Assembly: GCF_024211275.1 (NCBI RefSeq)
Contig: NZ_JAMLDX010000023.1
Coordinates: 1 to 56,689 of the forward strand
Source: Sphingomonas tagetis
GTDB lineage: Bacteria; Pseudomonadota; Alphaproteobacteria; Sphingomonadales; Sphingomonadaceae
Direction of reading: 5' to 3'
Length of the DNA: 56,689 bases
The position numbers and the translations under genes were made by a program. Shown piece by piece: positions 42,846 to 51,149 of the stretch. Within the stretch, counting starts at the first letter, position 1; the number at the start of each line of letters is the position of its first letter. The notes under the pieces are model-generated. The model made no database searches, was not told where the DNA came from, and saw nothing but the letters and a program-made list of their open reading frames with translations.

Positions 42846-44018
42846 ATGGACCTCGTCTATACCTCGGAACAGGTGGAATTTCGGCACAAGGCGCGCGCCT
42901 GGCTCAAGGACAATGTGCCCGGTCCGCGCCCGTCCACCCGGGAAGATGCCGCCGCCTATGACAAGGCGTGGCAACGCAAGCTCTATGAGGGTGGCTGGGC
43001 CGGGCTGAACTGGCCCAAGGCCTATGGCGGAGCCGCGCTGACCGGAATCCAGTGTCTGATCTGGTTCGAAGAATGCGAGCGGGCCAATGCGCCCGGCTAT
43101 GGTTTGATGTCGATCGCGCAGACGCATGCAGGACCGACCTTGATCGCACGCGCCAACGAGGATCTGAAAACTTACCACCTGCCGAAGATACTGCGCGGTG
43201 AAACGCTGTGGTGCCAGGGGTTTTCCGAGCCGGGCGCGGGATCTGACCTTGCCAGCCTGAAGACGCGCGGGGTGGTCGAGGGCGACCATATCGTGGTGAC
43301 AGGCCAGAAGACCTGGACGACGGGCGCCAGCACGGCAGATTATCAGGAACTGCTGGTGCGCACCGATCCCGGCTCGCAGCGCCACAAGGGCCTTAGCTGG
43401 ATCATCTGCGACATGCGATCGCCGGGTATTACGATCCGCCCGATCAGGACCATGATGGGCGAATCCGCGATCAACGAGGTCTTCTACGATCAGGTCCGCA
43501 TCCCGATCTCGAACGTGGTGGGCGAGATCGACGGCGGATGGAGCGTGGCAATGTCGACACTGGCATTCGAGCGCGGCACGACCTTCCTGCGAGAGCAGAT
43601 CAGCTTGAGCGCCAAGGTCGAGCGGGCGATCGACCTGGCGCGCCGCACCCGTCTTTCCGATGGGCGCCTCGCGATCGACGATGCGGTGATTGCCGACAAG
43701 CTCGCACAGTTGAAGGCGGAAGCACTGGGCCATCGCGCGATGGCCGTCGCCAACGTCTCCAATGTCGATCGCACCGGATCGCCGGGCCCCGAGGGATCAA
43801 TGGTCAAGCTGCTGGTCGGCATGACTCACAAGGCGCTGGGCGAGGTCGTGACCGAGATCATGGGCTTGGCGATGCTCGACTATGACCACAACCGCGCGAG
43901 CAACCCCTGGGCTTATGACCACATGTTGAGTTGGATCATGACCATCGCCGGCGGAACCTCGGAGATCCAGAAAGAGATCATCGCCGATCGCGTGCTCGGC
44001 CTGCCCCGGGCGCGGTAG
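42846..44018 (+). CDS. Acyl-CoA dehydrogenase, longer partner of a probable heteromeric pair
   Basis: A 390-residue acyl-CoA dehydrogenase. WCQGFSEPGAGSDLASLKTR is the substrate and FAD block, HIVVTGQKTWTTGAST the beta-domain strand, and TIAGGTSEIQKEIIADRVLG the C-terminal motif. Only two bases separate its ATG from the stop of the shorter partner. It closes the plus-strand operon begun by the flavoprotein. It faces a LysR gene in the convergent direction 47 bases on. Confidence 0.91.
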   Translation: MDLVYTSEQVEFRHKARAWLKDNVPGPRPSTREDAAAYDKAWQRKLYEGGWAGLNWPKAYGGAALTGIQCLIWFEECERANAPGYGLMSIAQTHAGPTLIARANEDLKTYHLPKILRGETLWCQGFSEPGAGSDLASLKTRGVVEGDHIVVTGQKTWTTGASTADYQELLVRTDPGSQRHKGLSWIICDMRSPGITIRPIRTMMGESAINEVFYDQVRIPISNVVGEIDGGWSVAMSTLAFERGTTFLREQISLSAKVERAIDLARRTRLSDGRLAIDDAVIADKLAQLKAEALGHRAMAVANVSNVDRTGSPGPEGSMVKLLVGMTHKALGEVVTEIMGLAMLDYDHNRASNPWAYDHMLSWIMTIAGGTSEIQKEIIADRVLGLPRAR

Positions 44019-44065
44019 CGCCGCGGTCGCGCCGGCGCGGCGCGCGCCGTTCGATCTGCGTGCAG

Positions 44066-44971
44066 TCATTCCGCGACCGCGCCGCCGACCGCTTCTGCGA
44101 CCAGCAGGGCGCCAGCCCACGCCTTGCGCACGGTCTCGCGGTCATCGTCCGCATTCTTGGCGACGATGACCTCCAGCGAGGCGTCGCAGTCGATCACGTC
44201 GGTGGCGCGCAGCGAGCTGTTGACCGCGTCCTCAAAGCCCCAGGCGATAAGCGCGATCCGGTTGGCCAGGGCGAAATGGAATGCCGCCAGCGGGCCTTCC
44301 GATACCCAGTGAGGCTTCGCACCCGCATTCAGGAAAGGCGCATAGATCGTCGCGAAGGAATAATCATTGTCGATCAGCGGAACCGCGATCTCGAGGCCGT
44401 CAATATCGGCCATCTTCAGCTGTGGCCTCTCCAGCAATGGCGACTCCTCGGGCAGCAGCAATCGCGGCCGGCTCTTGTAGATCGTCAGAAAGTCGTAACG
44501 GTCCATGTCATGCAGCCTGCCGGCGAGGCACATGTCGATTTCTCGCTCGGCGAGCTGGTTCATGAGGCCGGTCGTGTCGCTGAACACCGTTTTCAACACG
44601 ATTCCGGGATTGGTTTCCGTAATCGAGTCGATCAGTGCCTTGCGGGTCGGGAGCCAGAAGGATGAGTCGGCGAGACCCAGGATCAGCTCGTTCTTGCCCG
44701 ACCCGAGCGCGCGCGCGACAGAGTGAATGCGCCGCGACGCGTCGGCGATCTCCTTGACCGCGTCGTAAAAGGCCGCGCCCTCGCTGGTGAGCTTGGCATA
44801 TCGTCCCTCGCTGTCGAACAGCAGGAATCCGAGGTGGGATTCAAGCTGCTTGATCTGGCGCGACAGCCAAGCCGCCTCGACCCCGAGCTTGAACGCGGCG
44901 GCCGGCAGGGACTTGGCGCGCGCAACGTGATAGAATTGCACGATCCGCGCCAGGTCTTGGTCCATCCTCAT
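44066..44971 (-). CDS. LysR-family transcriptional regulator
   Basis: A 301-residue regulator. The N-terminal winged helix-turn-helix includes LPAAAFKLGVEAAWLSRQIK, and the effector-binding domain runs from about 95 to the end. It is clearly related to the neighbouring LysR: shared blocks include YAPFLNAGAKPHWVSEGP and RIALIAWGFEDAVNSS. ATG codons at 44971 and 44965 are both possible. It lies 59 bases downstream of the other LysR gene on the same strand and may be cotranscribed. Likely targets are the flanking acyl-CoA and aldolase operons. Confidence 0.9.
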   Translation of the reverse strand: MRMDQDLARIVQFYHVARAKSLPAAAFKLGVEAAWLSRQIKQLESHLGFLLFDSEGRYAKLTSEGAAFYDAVKEIADASRRIHSVARALGSGKNELILGLADSSFWLPTRKALIDSITETNPGIVLKTVFSDTTGLMNQLAEREIDMCLAGRLHDMDRYDFLTIYKSRPRLLLPEESPLLERPQLKMADIDGLEIAVPLIDNDYSFATIYAPFLNAGAKPHWVSEGPLAAFHFALANRIALIAWGFEDAVNSSLRATDVIDCDASLEVIVAKNADDDRETVRKAWAGALLVAEAVGGAVAE

Positions 44972-45030
44972 CCGTCTGATCTTCCTTTTTTGGCGCCCGC
45001 CCCAGGACCGAGGGGCGCGGCGTCACCGCA

Positions 45031-45918
45031 TCAGATCGACGTCGTCAGCAGATTGCGCGCGGTAGCCCAAAAGGTACGAACCGAGCGCCGTTCGTCATCC
45101 TTGTTGCGCAACGCCAGCACCTCGATCATCGCGGTGCAATCGACGATTTCCCTGAGCACCAGGGAGTTGCTCATCATGCTCTCGAATCCCCAGGCAATCA
45201 TACAGACCCGGCGGGAGGCGGCAATATACATGGCGGCATACGGACCCTCCGGCGCCCAATGCGGCCGCGCTCCGGCATCAAGAAACGGCTGATAGATCAG
45301 GTCGAAGGCATAGTTGTTGTAGATCATCGGACACACGATATCGAGACCAGCCATATCCGACATGGTAATCTGTTCTTTTTGCGCCAGTTCGGATTCTTTG
45401 GGAATGAACAGGAACGGCCGGTTTCTGTGTATAACGATGCTGTCGAATTCGTCATGCCCCTGCACCGCGCCGATGATGGCGATGTCGATCGTTCGCTGAA
45501 TCAGCTCGTCGAACAGCTCGGTGCTGGTCTTGGCGACAGTCGAAATCGCCATGTCGGGATGACGCGTCCGGAAAGAGGCGAGCAGCGCCTGCCGCTCAGG
45601 AATCCAGAAGGTCGAGCTGCTGATCCCAACCGCGAGCTGGCGGCTCTTTTTCTGCTCCAGCGATTGCGCGAGCGCCTGGGCACGGTTCGCGGCCTCGGCC
45701 AGATGCTTCGCCGCGGTGAAGAACTGGCGCCCTTCCGGCGTCAGGGTGACCTGCCGGGTCGTGCGAGTCAGCAACTGACACCCCAGCTGCGTTTCAAGCT
45801 GCTGGATTTGTCGCGAGAGCCAAGTCGGATCGACGTGCAGTTTCTGCGCGGCCCTGATGAACGAACTGCCTTCGGCCACATAGTAGAATCGGACGGCCCG
45901 GGCGAGATCAATATCCAT
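45031..45918 (-). CDS. LysR-family transcriptional regulator
   Basis: A 295-residue regulator. The DNA-binding domain contains FIRAAQKLHVDPTWLSRQIQ, and the effector domain has YQPFLDAGARPHWAPEGP and VCMIAWGFESMMSNS, matching its downstream neighbour closely. It is divergent from the class II aldolase gene with about 249 bases between, a classical LysR layout, so it probably controls that operon. Effector is unknown. Confidence 0.92.
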   Translation of the reverse strand: MDIDLARAVRFYYVAEGSSFIRAAQKLHVDPTWLSRQIQQLETQLGCQLLTRTTRQVTLTPEGRQFFTAAKHLAEAANRAQALAQSLEQKKSRQLAVGISSSTFWIPERQALLASFRTRHPDMAISTVAKTSTELFDELIQRTIDIAIIGAVQGHDEFDSIVIHRNRPFLFIPKESELAQKEQITMSDMAGLDIVCPMIYNNYAFDLIYQPFLDAGARPHWAPEGPYAAMYIAASRRVCMIAWGFESMMSNSLVLREIVDCTAMIEVLALRNKDDERRSVRTFWATARNLLTTSI

Positions 45919-46167
45919 GGATCACACTGAAATTTCTCATATGCAACGCAGGAATGCCGCGCTGGCGGAGCCTGTCAATCCATCCCCTCGACACAGGTGC
46001 GCGATCGACGTGATGCTGCTGGGCAGGATGGTCGCACGAAACCACGTCTGCGATTGCTGTGAATCCGCCAGCCGCCTGGTCAGGAAGCACTTTTCATCGC
46101 CGACATCGCCCGGCACGCTTTGCATCAGCTTGGCCGACGAGCAACGCCCTCCCCCCGGCGCGAGAAC
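45919..46167. promoter_or_regulatory. Divergent promoter region between LysR and class II aldolase genes
   Basis: A stretch of 249 bases with an AT-richer patch near 45925-45945. It should hold the LysR autoregulatory site and the aldolase operon promoter. I could not pick a convincing T-N11-A palindrome by eye, and no gene was recognised. Confidence 0.35.
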
Positions 46168-46953
46168 ATGAAATTGCAGCAACTGCCAGCAGCGCGCCAC
46201 GAAGAATCGACTGCTCAGGCGATGAGCGCCGACGAAGCTTCAATCCGTCGCGACCTGGCAGCGTGCTATCGGCTGGTCGCGCTCAACAGCTGGGACGACC
46301 TCACCGCAACTCACATCTCAGCGCGACTTCCGGGAGCAGCGGATGAGTTCCTGATCAATCCTCACGGCCTGCTGTTCGAGGAAATCACCGCATCGAGCCT
46401 GGTCAAGGTGAATCATGCCGGCGAGACCCTCGCACCGACCCCCTATCCCATCAACCCTGCCGGCTTCGTCATCCACAGTGCGATCCATATGGCACGCGCC
46501 GATGCCGGCTGCGTCATCCATCTGCACACGCGCGACGGCATGGCGGTGTCCGCCCTGGAAGAAGGACTGTTGCCGCTGACGCAGCAGGCAATCCTGGTGA
46601 TGAGCGAGCTATCGTTCCACGATTATGAAGGGGTGGCAACCGACCTGGACGAGCGCGTGCGGCTGCAGCGCGATCTGGGCCAGAAGAACCTGATGTTCCT
46701 TCGCAACCACGGCACCTTGGCCGTGGGCCGCACGGTGCGCGAAGCGTTCCGCTCGATCGCCAATCTGGAGACCGCCTGCGCGGCACAGGTCGCGGCGCTG
46801 TCGATGGGGCGCCCGTTGCACTTCCCCGATCCGCACGTCGCCGCCGAAGCGGACCGCAAGTTCTCGCGCGACATGATGGCGGCGTCCGCGGAACGCAACT
46901 GGCCGGCGCTGCTGCGCAAGCTCGACCGGGAGAGCCCCGGCTATGCGGACTGA
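46168..46953 (+). CDS. Class II aldolase/adducin-family protein
   Basis: A 261-residue zinc-dependent aldolase-type protein. Metal ligands fall at His118 and His120 in VIHLHTRDGMA and at a third His in FLRNHGTLAVG. The substrate-site segments INPHGLLFEEIT and AGFVIHSAIHMARAD are typical. It is shorter than the long upstream frame; the ATG at 46168 is used. It follows a divergent LysR regulator and precedes a gamma-glutamyltransferase-like gene. It may do retro-aldol or decarboxylation chemistry on a sugar-like or hydroxy-acid intermediate. Confidence 0.88.
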   Translation: MKLQQLPAARHEESTAQAMSADEASIRRDLAACYRLVALNSWDDLTATHISARLPGAADEFLINPHGLLFEEITASSLVKVNHAGETLAPTPYPINPAGFVIHSAIHMARADAGCVIHLHTRDGMAVSALEEGLLPLTQQAILVMSELSFHDYEGVATDLDERVRLQRDLGQKNLMFLRNHGTLAVGRTVREAFRSIANLETACAAQVAALSMGRPLHFPDPHVAAEADRKFSRDMMAASAERNWPALLRKLDRESPGYAD

Positions 46954-47026
46954 AGGGCGACATTTTTTTGCGGCGGATGAGGGCTCGATCCAAGATCGCT
47001 GCCGACCAACGAGGAACAAGCAAGTC

Positions 47027-47074
47027 ATGGCAACCGACACATACACGGAGCTGCGGGCGAGGCTTGACCGGTGA
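47027..47074 (+). other. Possible 15-codon ORF overlapping the gamma-glutamyltransferase-like start
   Basis: ATG at 47027, with GAGGAA upstream, opens a short frame (MATDTYTELRARLDR) whose TGA overlaps the next gene's GTG as GTGA. The sequence reads like a coding start and could couple translation. It is too short to judge. Confidence 0.25.
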
Positions 47075-48822
47075 GCATCGACTCCCTGACGGGCCTCGCC
47101 GCGGCGCAGGGCATTCCCTCGCTTCGCCCGACCATCTCGGGCAGCAGGCAGGTCGTGACCGCGGGCCATTACCTTGCCACTCAGGCGGCACACAACATCC
47201 TTGAAGTCGGCGGCAATGCGATCGACGCCGGTGTCTGTGCGACGCTGGTTATGGCCGTGGTGCAAAGCGAGATGGTCAACGTCGCCGGCGTCGCGCCGAT
47301 GGCCATCTATCTTGCCGAGCGTGACGAGGTTCTCACGATCAGCGGCCTGGGCTGGTGGCCCAAAGCGGTGACGCCCGATCTGTTCATGCGCCATCATGAC
47401 GGGCGCATCCCGGAAGGCATTCTGCGCACCGTGGTCCCGGCCGCGCCGGACGCGTGCATCACTGCGCTCGCGCAGTTCGGCACGATGAGCTTTGCCGACG
47501 TAGCGCAAAGCGCGATCGGCTTCGCGCGCGACGGCTATGTCATGTATCCGTTTCAGGCCAGTCTTTTGGAGACGTTCCAGGACACGTTGGCGCAGTGGCC
47601 AAGCTCGGCCGCAATCTACCTGCCCGGCGGGCGACCGCCCAAGGCCGGCGAGCTGTTCGTCCAGGCCGATCTCGCCGCGAGCCTGCAATATATGGCCGAT
47701 CGCGAGCACCGGGCGGCCGGCGCCGGACGCGTTGCCGGGTTGGACGCCGCGCGCGACGCATTCTATCGCGGTGACATCGCGCGCACGATCGTGGATTTCC
47801 ACGAGCGCAACGGCGGACTGCTGACGATGCAGGATCTGGCGGATTTCCATGTCGATGTAGAGCCGCCGGTGTCCAAGCGCTTCGGTGCCGCGACCATCTA
47901 TTCATGCGGGTCCTGGTGCCAGGGCCCCAGCCTGCTGCAGATCCTCGCGGTGCTCGAAGGAATCGATCTTGCCGCGATGGGTCACAACAGCACGGCCTAT
48001 GTCCACTGCATCGCAGAGGCGATCAAGCTGTGCTTCGCGGACCGGCATCGCTATTTCGGCGACCCGCGGTTCCAGGATGTGCCGATCGCGCGATTGCTGG
48101 ACCCGGGCTATTGCGCCGAACGCCGAGCACTGATCTCCCCGACGCAGGCGTGGCGCGAGATGCCGCCGCCCGGCGAACTGGGCGCGACGCAGGCGCGGCA
48201 TCCGGCCAGCTTGCCGGGACAGCCGCCGGCGGTCCCGGCGCTCGACACCTCTTACGTCGCCGTCATCGACCGGCATGGCAACGTCTTCTCCTGCACGCCG
48301 AGCGACGTGTCGACCGATACGCCCGTCATTCCAGGCACCGGCCTGTGTCCGTCATCGCGGGGCAGCCAGTCCTGGGCCGATCCCTCCCATCCATCCAGCG
48401 TCGCCCCGGGGAAGCGTCCGCGGCTGACTCCCGCGGCATTCCTGTTTCGCACCGACGACGGCGATGTCGGCGCGTTCGGTACGCCGGGGGGTGATGTGCA
48501 GCTACAGGCGCTGGTGCAGGTGTGGCTCAACATCGAGCTGTTCGGCATGTCGCCGCAGCAGGCCGTGGAAGCGCCGCGATTCGCAAGCTACAGTTTCCCC
48601 GACTCGTTCGAGCCGCATGCCTATCATCCCGGTCGTTTGAATGTGGAGGGACGTATAGAATCGGAGCAGACCGATGAACTCGCCCGGCTTGGCCACGATG
48701 TTGTCGGCTGGCCTGATTTCGCATGGCGCGCGGGCGCAGTCTGCTATGCCCGCAAAAGATCCGACGGCATGCTCGAGGCTGCGGCGGACCCGCGCCGGCC
48801 AGCCTACGCGCTCGGCCGCTGA
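47071..48822 (+). CDS. Gamma-glutamyltransferase-family protein (Ntn hydrolase)
   Basis: A 583-residue protein of the gamma-glutamyltranspeptidase family, which self-cleaves to expose a threonine nucleophile. The candidate nucleophile is Thr393 in ALDTSYVAVIDRHGNVFS. EVGGNAIDAGVCATL and SWCQGPSLLQILAVLEG are family blocks in the large subunit. No signal peptide is seen, so a cytoplasmic location is likely, unlike glutathione-degrading GGT. It could hydrolyse gamma-glutamyl or other amides; some relatives are acylases. The GTG start overlaps a small frame. It sits in an operon with an aldolase and an MFS gene. Confidence 0.88.
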   Translation: MSIDSLTGLAAAQGIPSLRPTISGSRQVVTAGHYLATQAAHNILEVGGNAIDAGVCATLVMAVVQSEMVNVAGVAPMAIYLAERDEVLTISGLGWWPKAVTPDLFMRHHDGRIPEGILRTVVPAAPDACITALAQFGTMSFADVAQSAIGFARDGYVMYPFQASLLETFQDTLAQWPSSAAIYLPGGRPPKAGELFVQADLAASLQYMADREHRAAGAGRVAGLDAARDAFYRGDIARTIVDFHERNGGLLTMQDLADFHVDVEPPVSKRFGAATIYSCGSWCQGPSLLQILAVLEGIDLAAMGHNSTAYVHCIAEAIKLCFADRHRYFGDPRFQDVPIARLLDPGYCAERRALISPTQAWREMPPPGELGATQARHPASLPGQPPAVPALDTSYVAVIDRHGNVFSCTPSDVSTDTPVIPGTGLCPSSRGSQSWADPSHPSSVAPGKRPRLTPAAFLFRTDDGDVGAFGTPGGDVQLQALVQVWLNIELFGMSPQQAVEAPRFASYSFPDSFEPHAYHPGRLNVEGRIESEQTDELARLGHDVVGWPDFAWRAGAVCYARKRSDGMLEAAADPRRPAYALGR

Positions 48823-48865
48823 TGCGTTGGCCCGGCGGCGCCGACCAGGCCAGGGTCAAAACGGC

Positions 48866-50137
48866 ATGAAATATCCGCGCCTTCCGCAGGCCGAAAGTCG
48901 CGAATGGGCGGCAAGCTGGCAAATCCCGCTTGTCGGCCTGATCGGCATGGCGATGTCGGGCACGCCCTATATCATGCTTGGTACGCTTATGACGGCCATT
49001 GCCGAGGATACCGGCTGGACCAGGCTGCAAATCTCGTCCGGGACCGGCATCATGAGCGCGATCATCGTGCTGCTGGCGCCGATTATGGGAATGGCGATCG
49101 ATCGCTTTGGATCGCGCCGGATCGGCCTGCCTGGGCTCGCGATGTTCTGTCTTGCGCTTGCCTCGCTCGCGCTTGCAGGGCCGAGCCAACAGGCCTGGTG
49201 GGCCGGATGGAGCTTTGTCGCAATCGCCGCGCTGTTCATCAAATCGACGGTATGGACCGCCGCGATCGTGACACGGTTCAGCGACAGCCGCGGCCTCGCG
49301 ATCGCGGTGGCACTCACCGGCTCCGGCGTGGCGACGTTCAGCCTGCCCTTGATCCTGACGCTGTTGCAGCAATCCTTTGGCTGGCGCGGCGCGGTTGTAG
49401 GGTTGGCGGCGCTGTACGCGCTGCTGTCGCTCCCGCTCGCCTGGCGCTATTTCTACGATGCCGCCGATCAGCGGCGACGTGAGAAGCTCGACACCGCGCC
49501 CATTGGCCGTTCCACCCTGCCCGGCCTTTCCCCGCGCGAAATCTTCAGGTCGCGCAAATTCTTCCAGATCGGTCTTTCGGGCCTGCTCGCCGGGATCGGG
49601 GTCACCGCGCTAACCGTGCACTTCATCCCCCTGCTCAAAGATAGCGGCTTCGCCCCGCTTACCGCGGCGACGATCGCATCGGGCATCGGGCTCGCCACCA
49701 TCTTCGGGCGCCTGACCACAGGGCTGCTGCTAGACCGGTTCAAGGCCTCGACAATAGGCTTCGTGACATTCTCGCTGCCGGTCCTCGCTTGCATGTTGCT
49801 GTTGCTCGCGCCGAGTATTCCGATGGCGTTCGTGGTCGCAGTGCTGATCGGCTTTGCGGCCGGCGCGGAATTCGACGTGCTCGCCTATCTGGCCGCCCGC
49901 CAGTTCGGCGTGCGCCATTATGGCCTCGTCTTCGGCACAGTCGTCGGCCTTTTGAGCTTCGGCGCAGGATTGGGGCCGATGCTGGGCGCGCACTTGTTCG
50001 ACTTGTACGGCAGTTACCGGACCATGCTGCTGACGGTTGCGGGGACGTTCAGCCTGTCGGCGATCCTGATCGGCACGCTCGGACCCTACCCGGTGCATCG
50101 CACTCCCGCACGCGATCTGGAAACCCGGCCCGCCTGA
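48866..50137 (+). CDS. MFS transporter
   Basis: A 423-residue inner-membrane transporter with twelve hydrophobic segments. The loop after helix 2 has GMAIDRFGSRRIG, a typical MFS signature, and a second copy RLTTGLLLDRFK follows in the second half. It resembles monocarboxylate-type MFS proteins of the OxlT kind. The ATG at 48866 is chosen because codons further upstream overlap the preceding gene. It may import a pathway acid or export a product. Confidence 0.9.
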   Translation: MKYPRLPQAESREWAASWQIPLVGLIGMAMSGTPYIMLGTLMTAIAEDTGWTRLQISSGTGIMSAIIVLLAPIMGMAIDRFGSRRIGLPGLAMFCLALASLALAGPSQQAWWAGWSFVAIAALFIKSTVWTAAIVTRFSDSRGLAIAVALTGSGVATFSLPLILTLLQQSFGWRGAVVGLAALYALLSLPLAWRYFYDAADQRRREKLDTAPIGRSTLPGLSPREIFRSRKFFQIGLSGLLAGIGVTALTVHFIPLLKDSGFAPLTAATIASGIGLATIFGRLTTGLLLDRFKASTIGFVTFSLPVLACMLLLLAPSIPMAFVVAVLIGFAAGAEFDVLAYLAARQFGVRHYGLVFGTVVGLLSFGAGLGPMLGAHLFDLYGSYRTMLLTVAGTFSLSAILIGTLGPYPVHRTPARDLETRPA

Positions 50138-50343
50138 TGGCGTCGGCAAGCAACCTGGGCGGCCGACCCGCGCCCGCCCGCAAGTCGTGCGGACTTCGCT
50201 TCGCTGCCGCAATATTCGAAGCAATGGTGCAATGGACGCCTTCCCAACCGGGCGATAGGCGTTTTGGGACGCCACGCCGATCCCGACCGCCGCCGCATGG
50301 GCCGGAAACGGCAGCCTGAACTTCCACGACGGGGAACGCCGCT

Positions 50344-51135
50344 ATGGGTTTCGAGAACATCATCTTCGAACAGCGTGACGGCGTCGCCCGGCTCCGCCTG
50401 AACCGGCCCGATCGGCTCAATGCCTTCACGATCCCCATGCATGCCGAGGTCGCTGCGGTGCTCGATCTGCTGGAGGCTGACGAGGAGTGGCGGGTGCTGC
50501 TGTTGACGGGCGAAGGACGCGGCTTTTCGGCCGGGCTCGACCTCAACGAATCCATGCCGGTGCCGGGGCAGCCACCGCGTGACCTCGCCGTGCCGCTGGA
50601 GCGCCGCTGGGGACCGCTGGTCCGCCGCCTGTCACGATTGCGGGCACCGGTCGTCTGCGCGGTGAACGGCGTCGCGGCGGGCGCGGGCGCCAATGTCGCG
50701 TTGGCGTGCGATGTGGTGATCGCGGCCAAAAGCGCACGCTTCATCCAGTCGTTCGTACAGATCGGGCTGGTTCCGGATGCAGGCGGCACCTGGATTCTGC
50801 CCAGACTCGTCGGTCAGGCGCGCGCAATGGGCCTGGCACTGACCGCGGAGCCCTTGCCCGCCGAGACAGCGGCGGAATGGGGACTGATCTGGCGCGCGGT
50901 GGAGGACGAGCGCTTTGCTGAAGAGGTCGAGGCGCTGGTCGCCCGCCTAGCCAGCTTGCCGCCGCTCGCCCTTGCCGCCGTCAAGCGGGCGATGCGCGCC
51001 AGCAGCGTCGCCACGTTGGAACAGCAGCTGGATCTGGAGCGCGACCTGCAACGGCAACTCGGCTTCAGCGCGGACCATCTGGAGGGCATCACCGCCTTTA
51101 ACGAAAGGCGTCCCCCCGCCTTCACGGGACATTGA
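50344..51135 (+). CDS. Enoyl-CoA hydratase/isomerase, PaaG-like
   Basis: A 263-residue crotonase-fold protein. GRGFSAGLDLNE and VNGVAAGAGANVALACDVVI form the oxyanion hole. FVQIGLVPDAGGTWILPRLV places the catalytic Asp in the position typical of PaaG, the ring-epoxide isomerase of phenylacetate degradation, and of other delta3,delta2-enoyl-CoA isomerases. The other paa genes are absent, so a more general isomerase role is equally possible. It is followed at 51150 by an SDR and then a thiolase, giving a full beta-oxidation trio. Confidence 0.9.
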   Translation: MGFENIIFEQRDGVARLRLNRPDRLNAFTIPMHAEVAAVLDLLEADEEWRVLLLTGEGRGFSAGLDLNESMPVPGQPPRDLAVPLERRWGPLVRRLSRLRAPVVCAVNGVAAGAGANVALACDVVIAAKSARFIQSFVQIGLVPDAGGTWILPRLVGQARAMGLALTAEPLPAETAAEWGLIWRAVEDERFAEEVEALVARLASLPPLALAAVKRAMRASSVATLEQQLDLERDLQRQLGFSADHLEGITAFNERRPPAFTGH

Positions 51136-51149
51136 AAGGCATTCGAACG

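Noticed and set aside
44019..44065. GC-rich partial palindromes as a terminator between the acyl-CoA dehydrogenase and LysR genes
   Set aside because: Only short, ambiguous pairings (such as GCGCCGGCGC) and no T-tract; not distinguishable from background.
46609..47850. 413-codon minus-strand frame opposite the aldolase and transferase genes
   Set aside because: Crosses two genes with intact active-site motifs; no family similarity.
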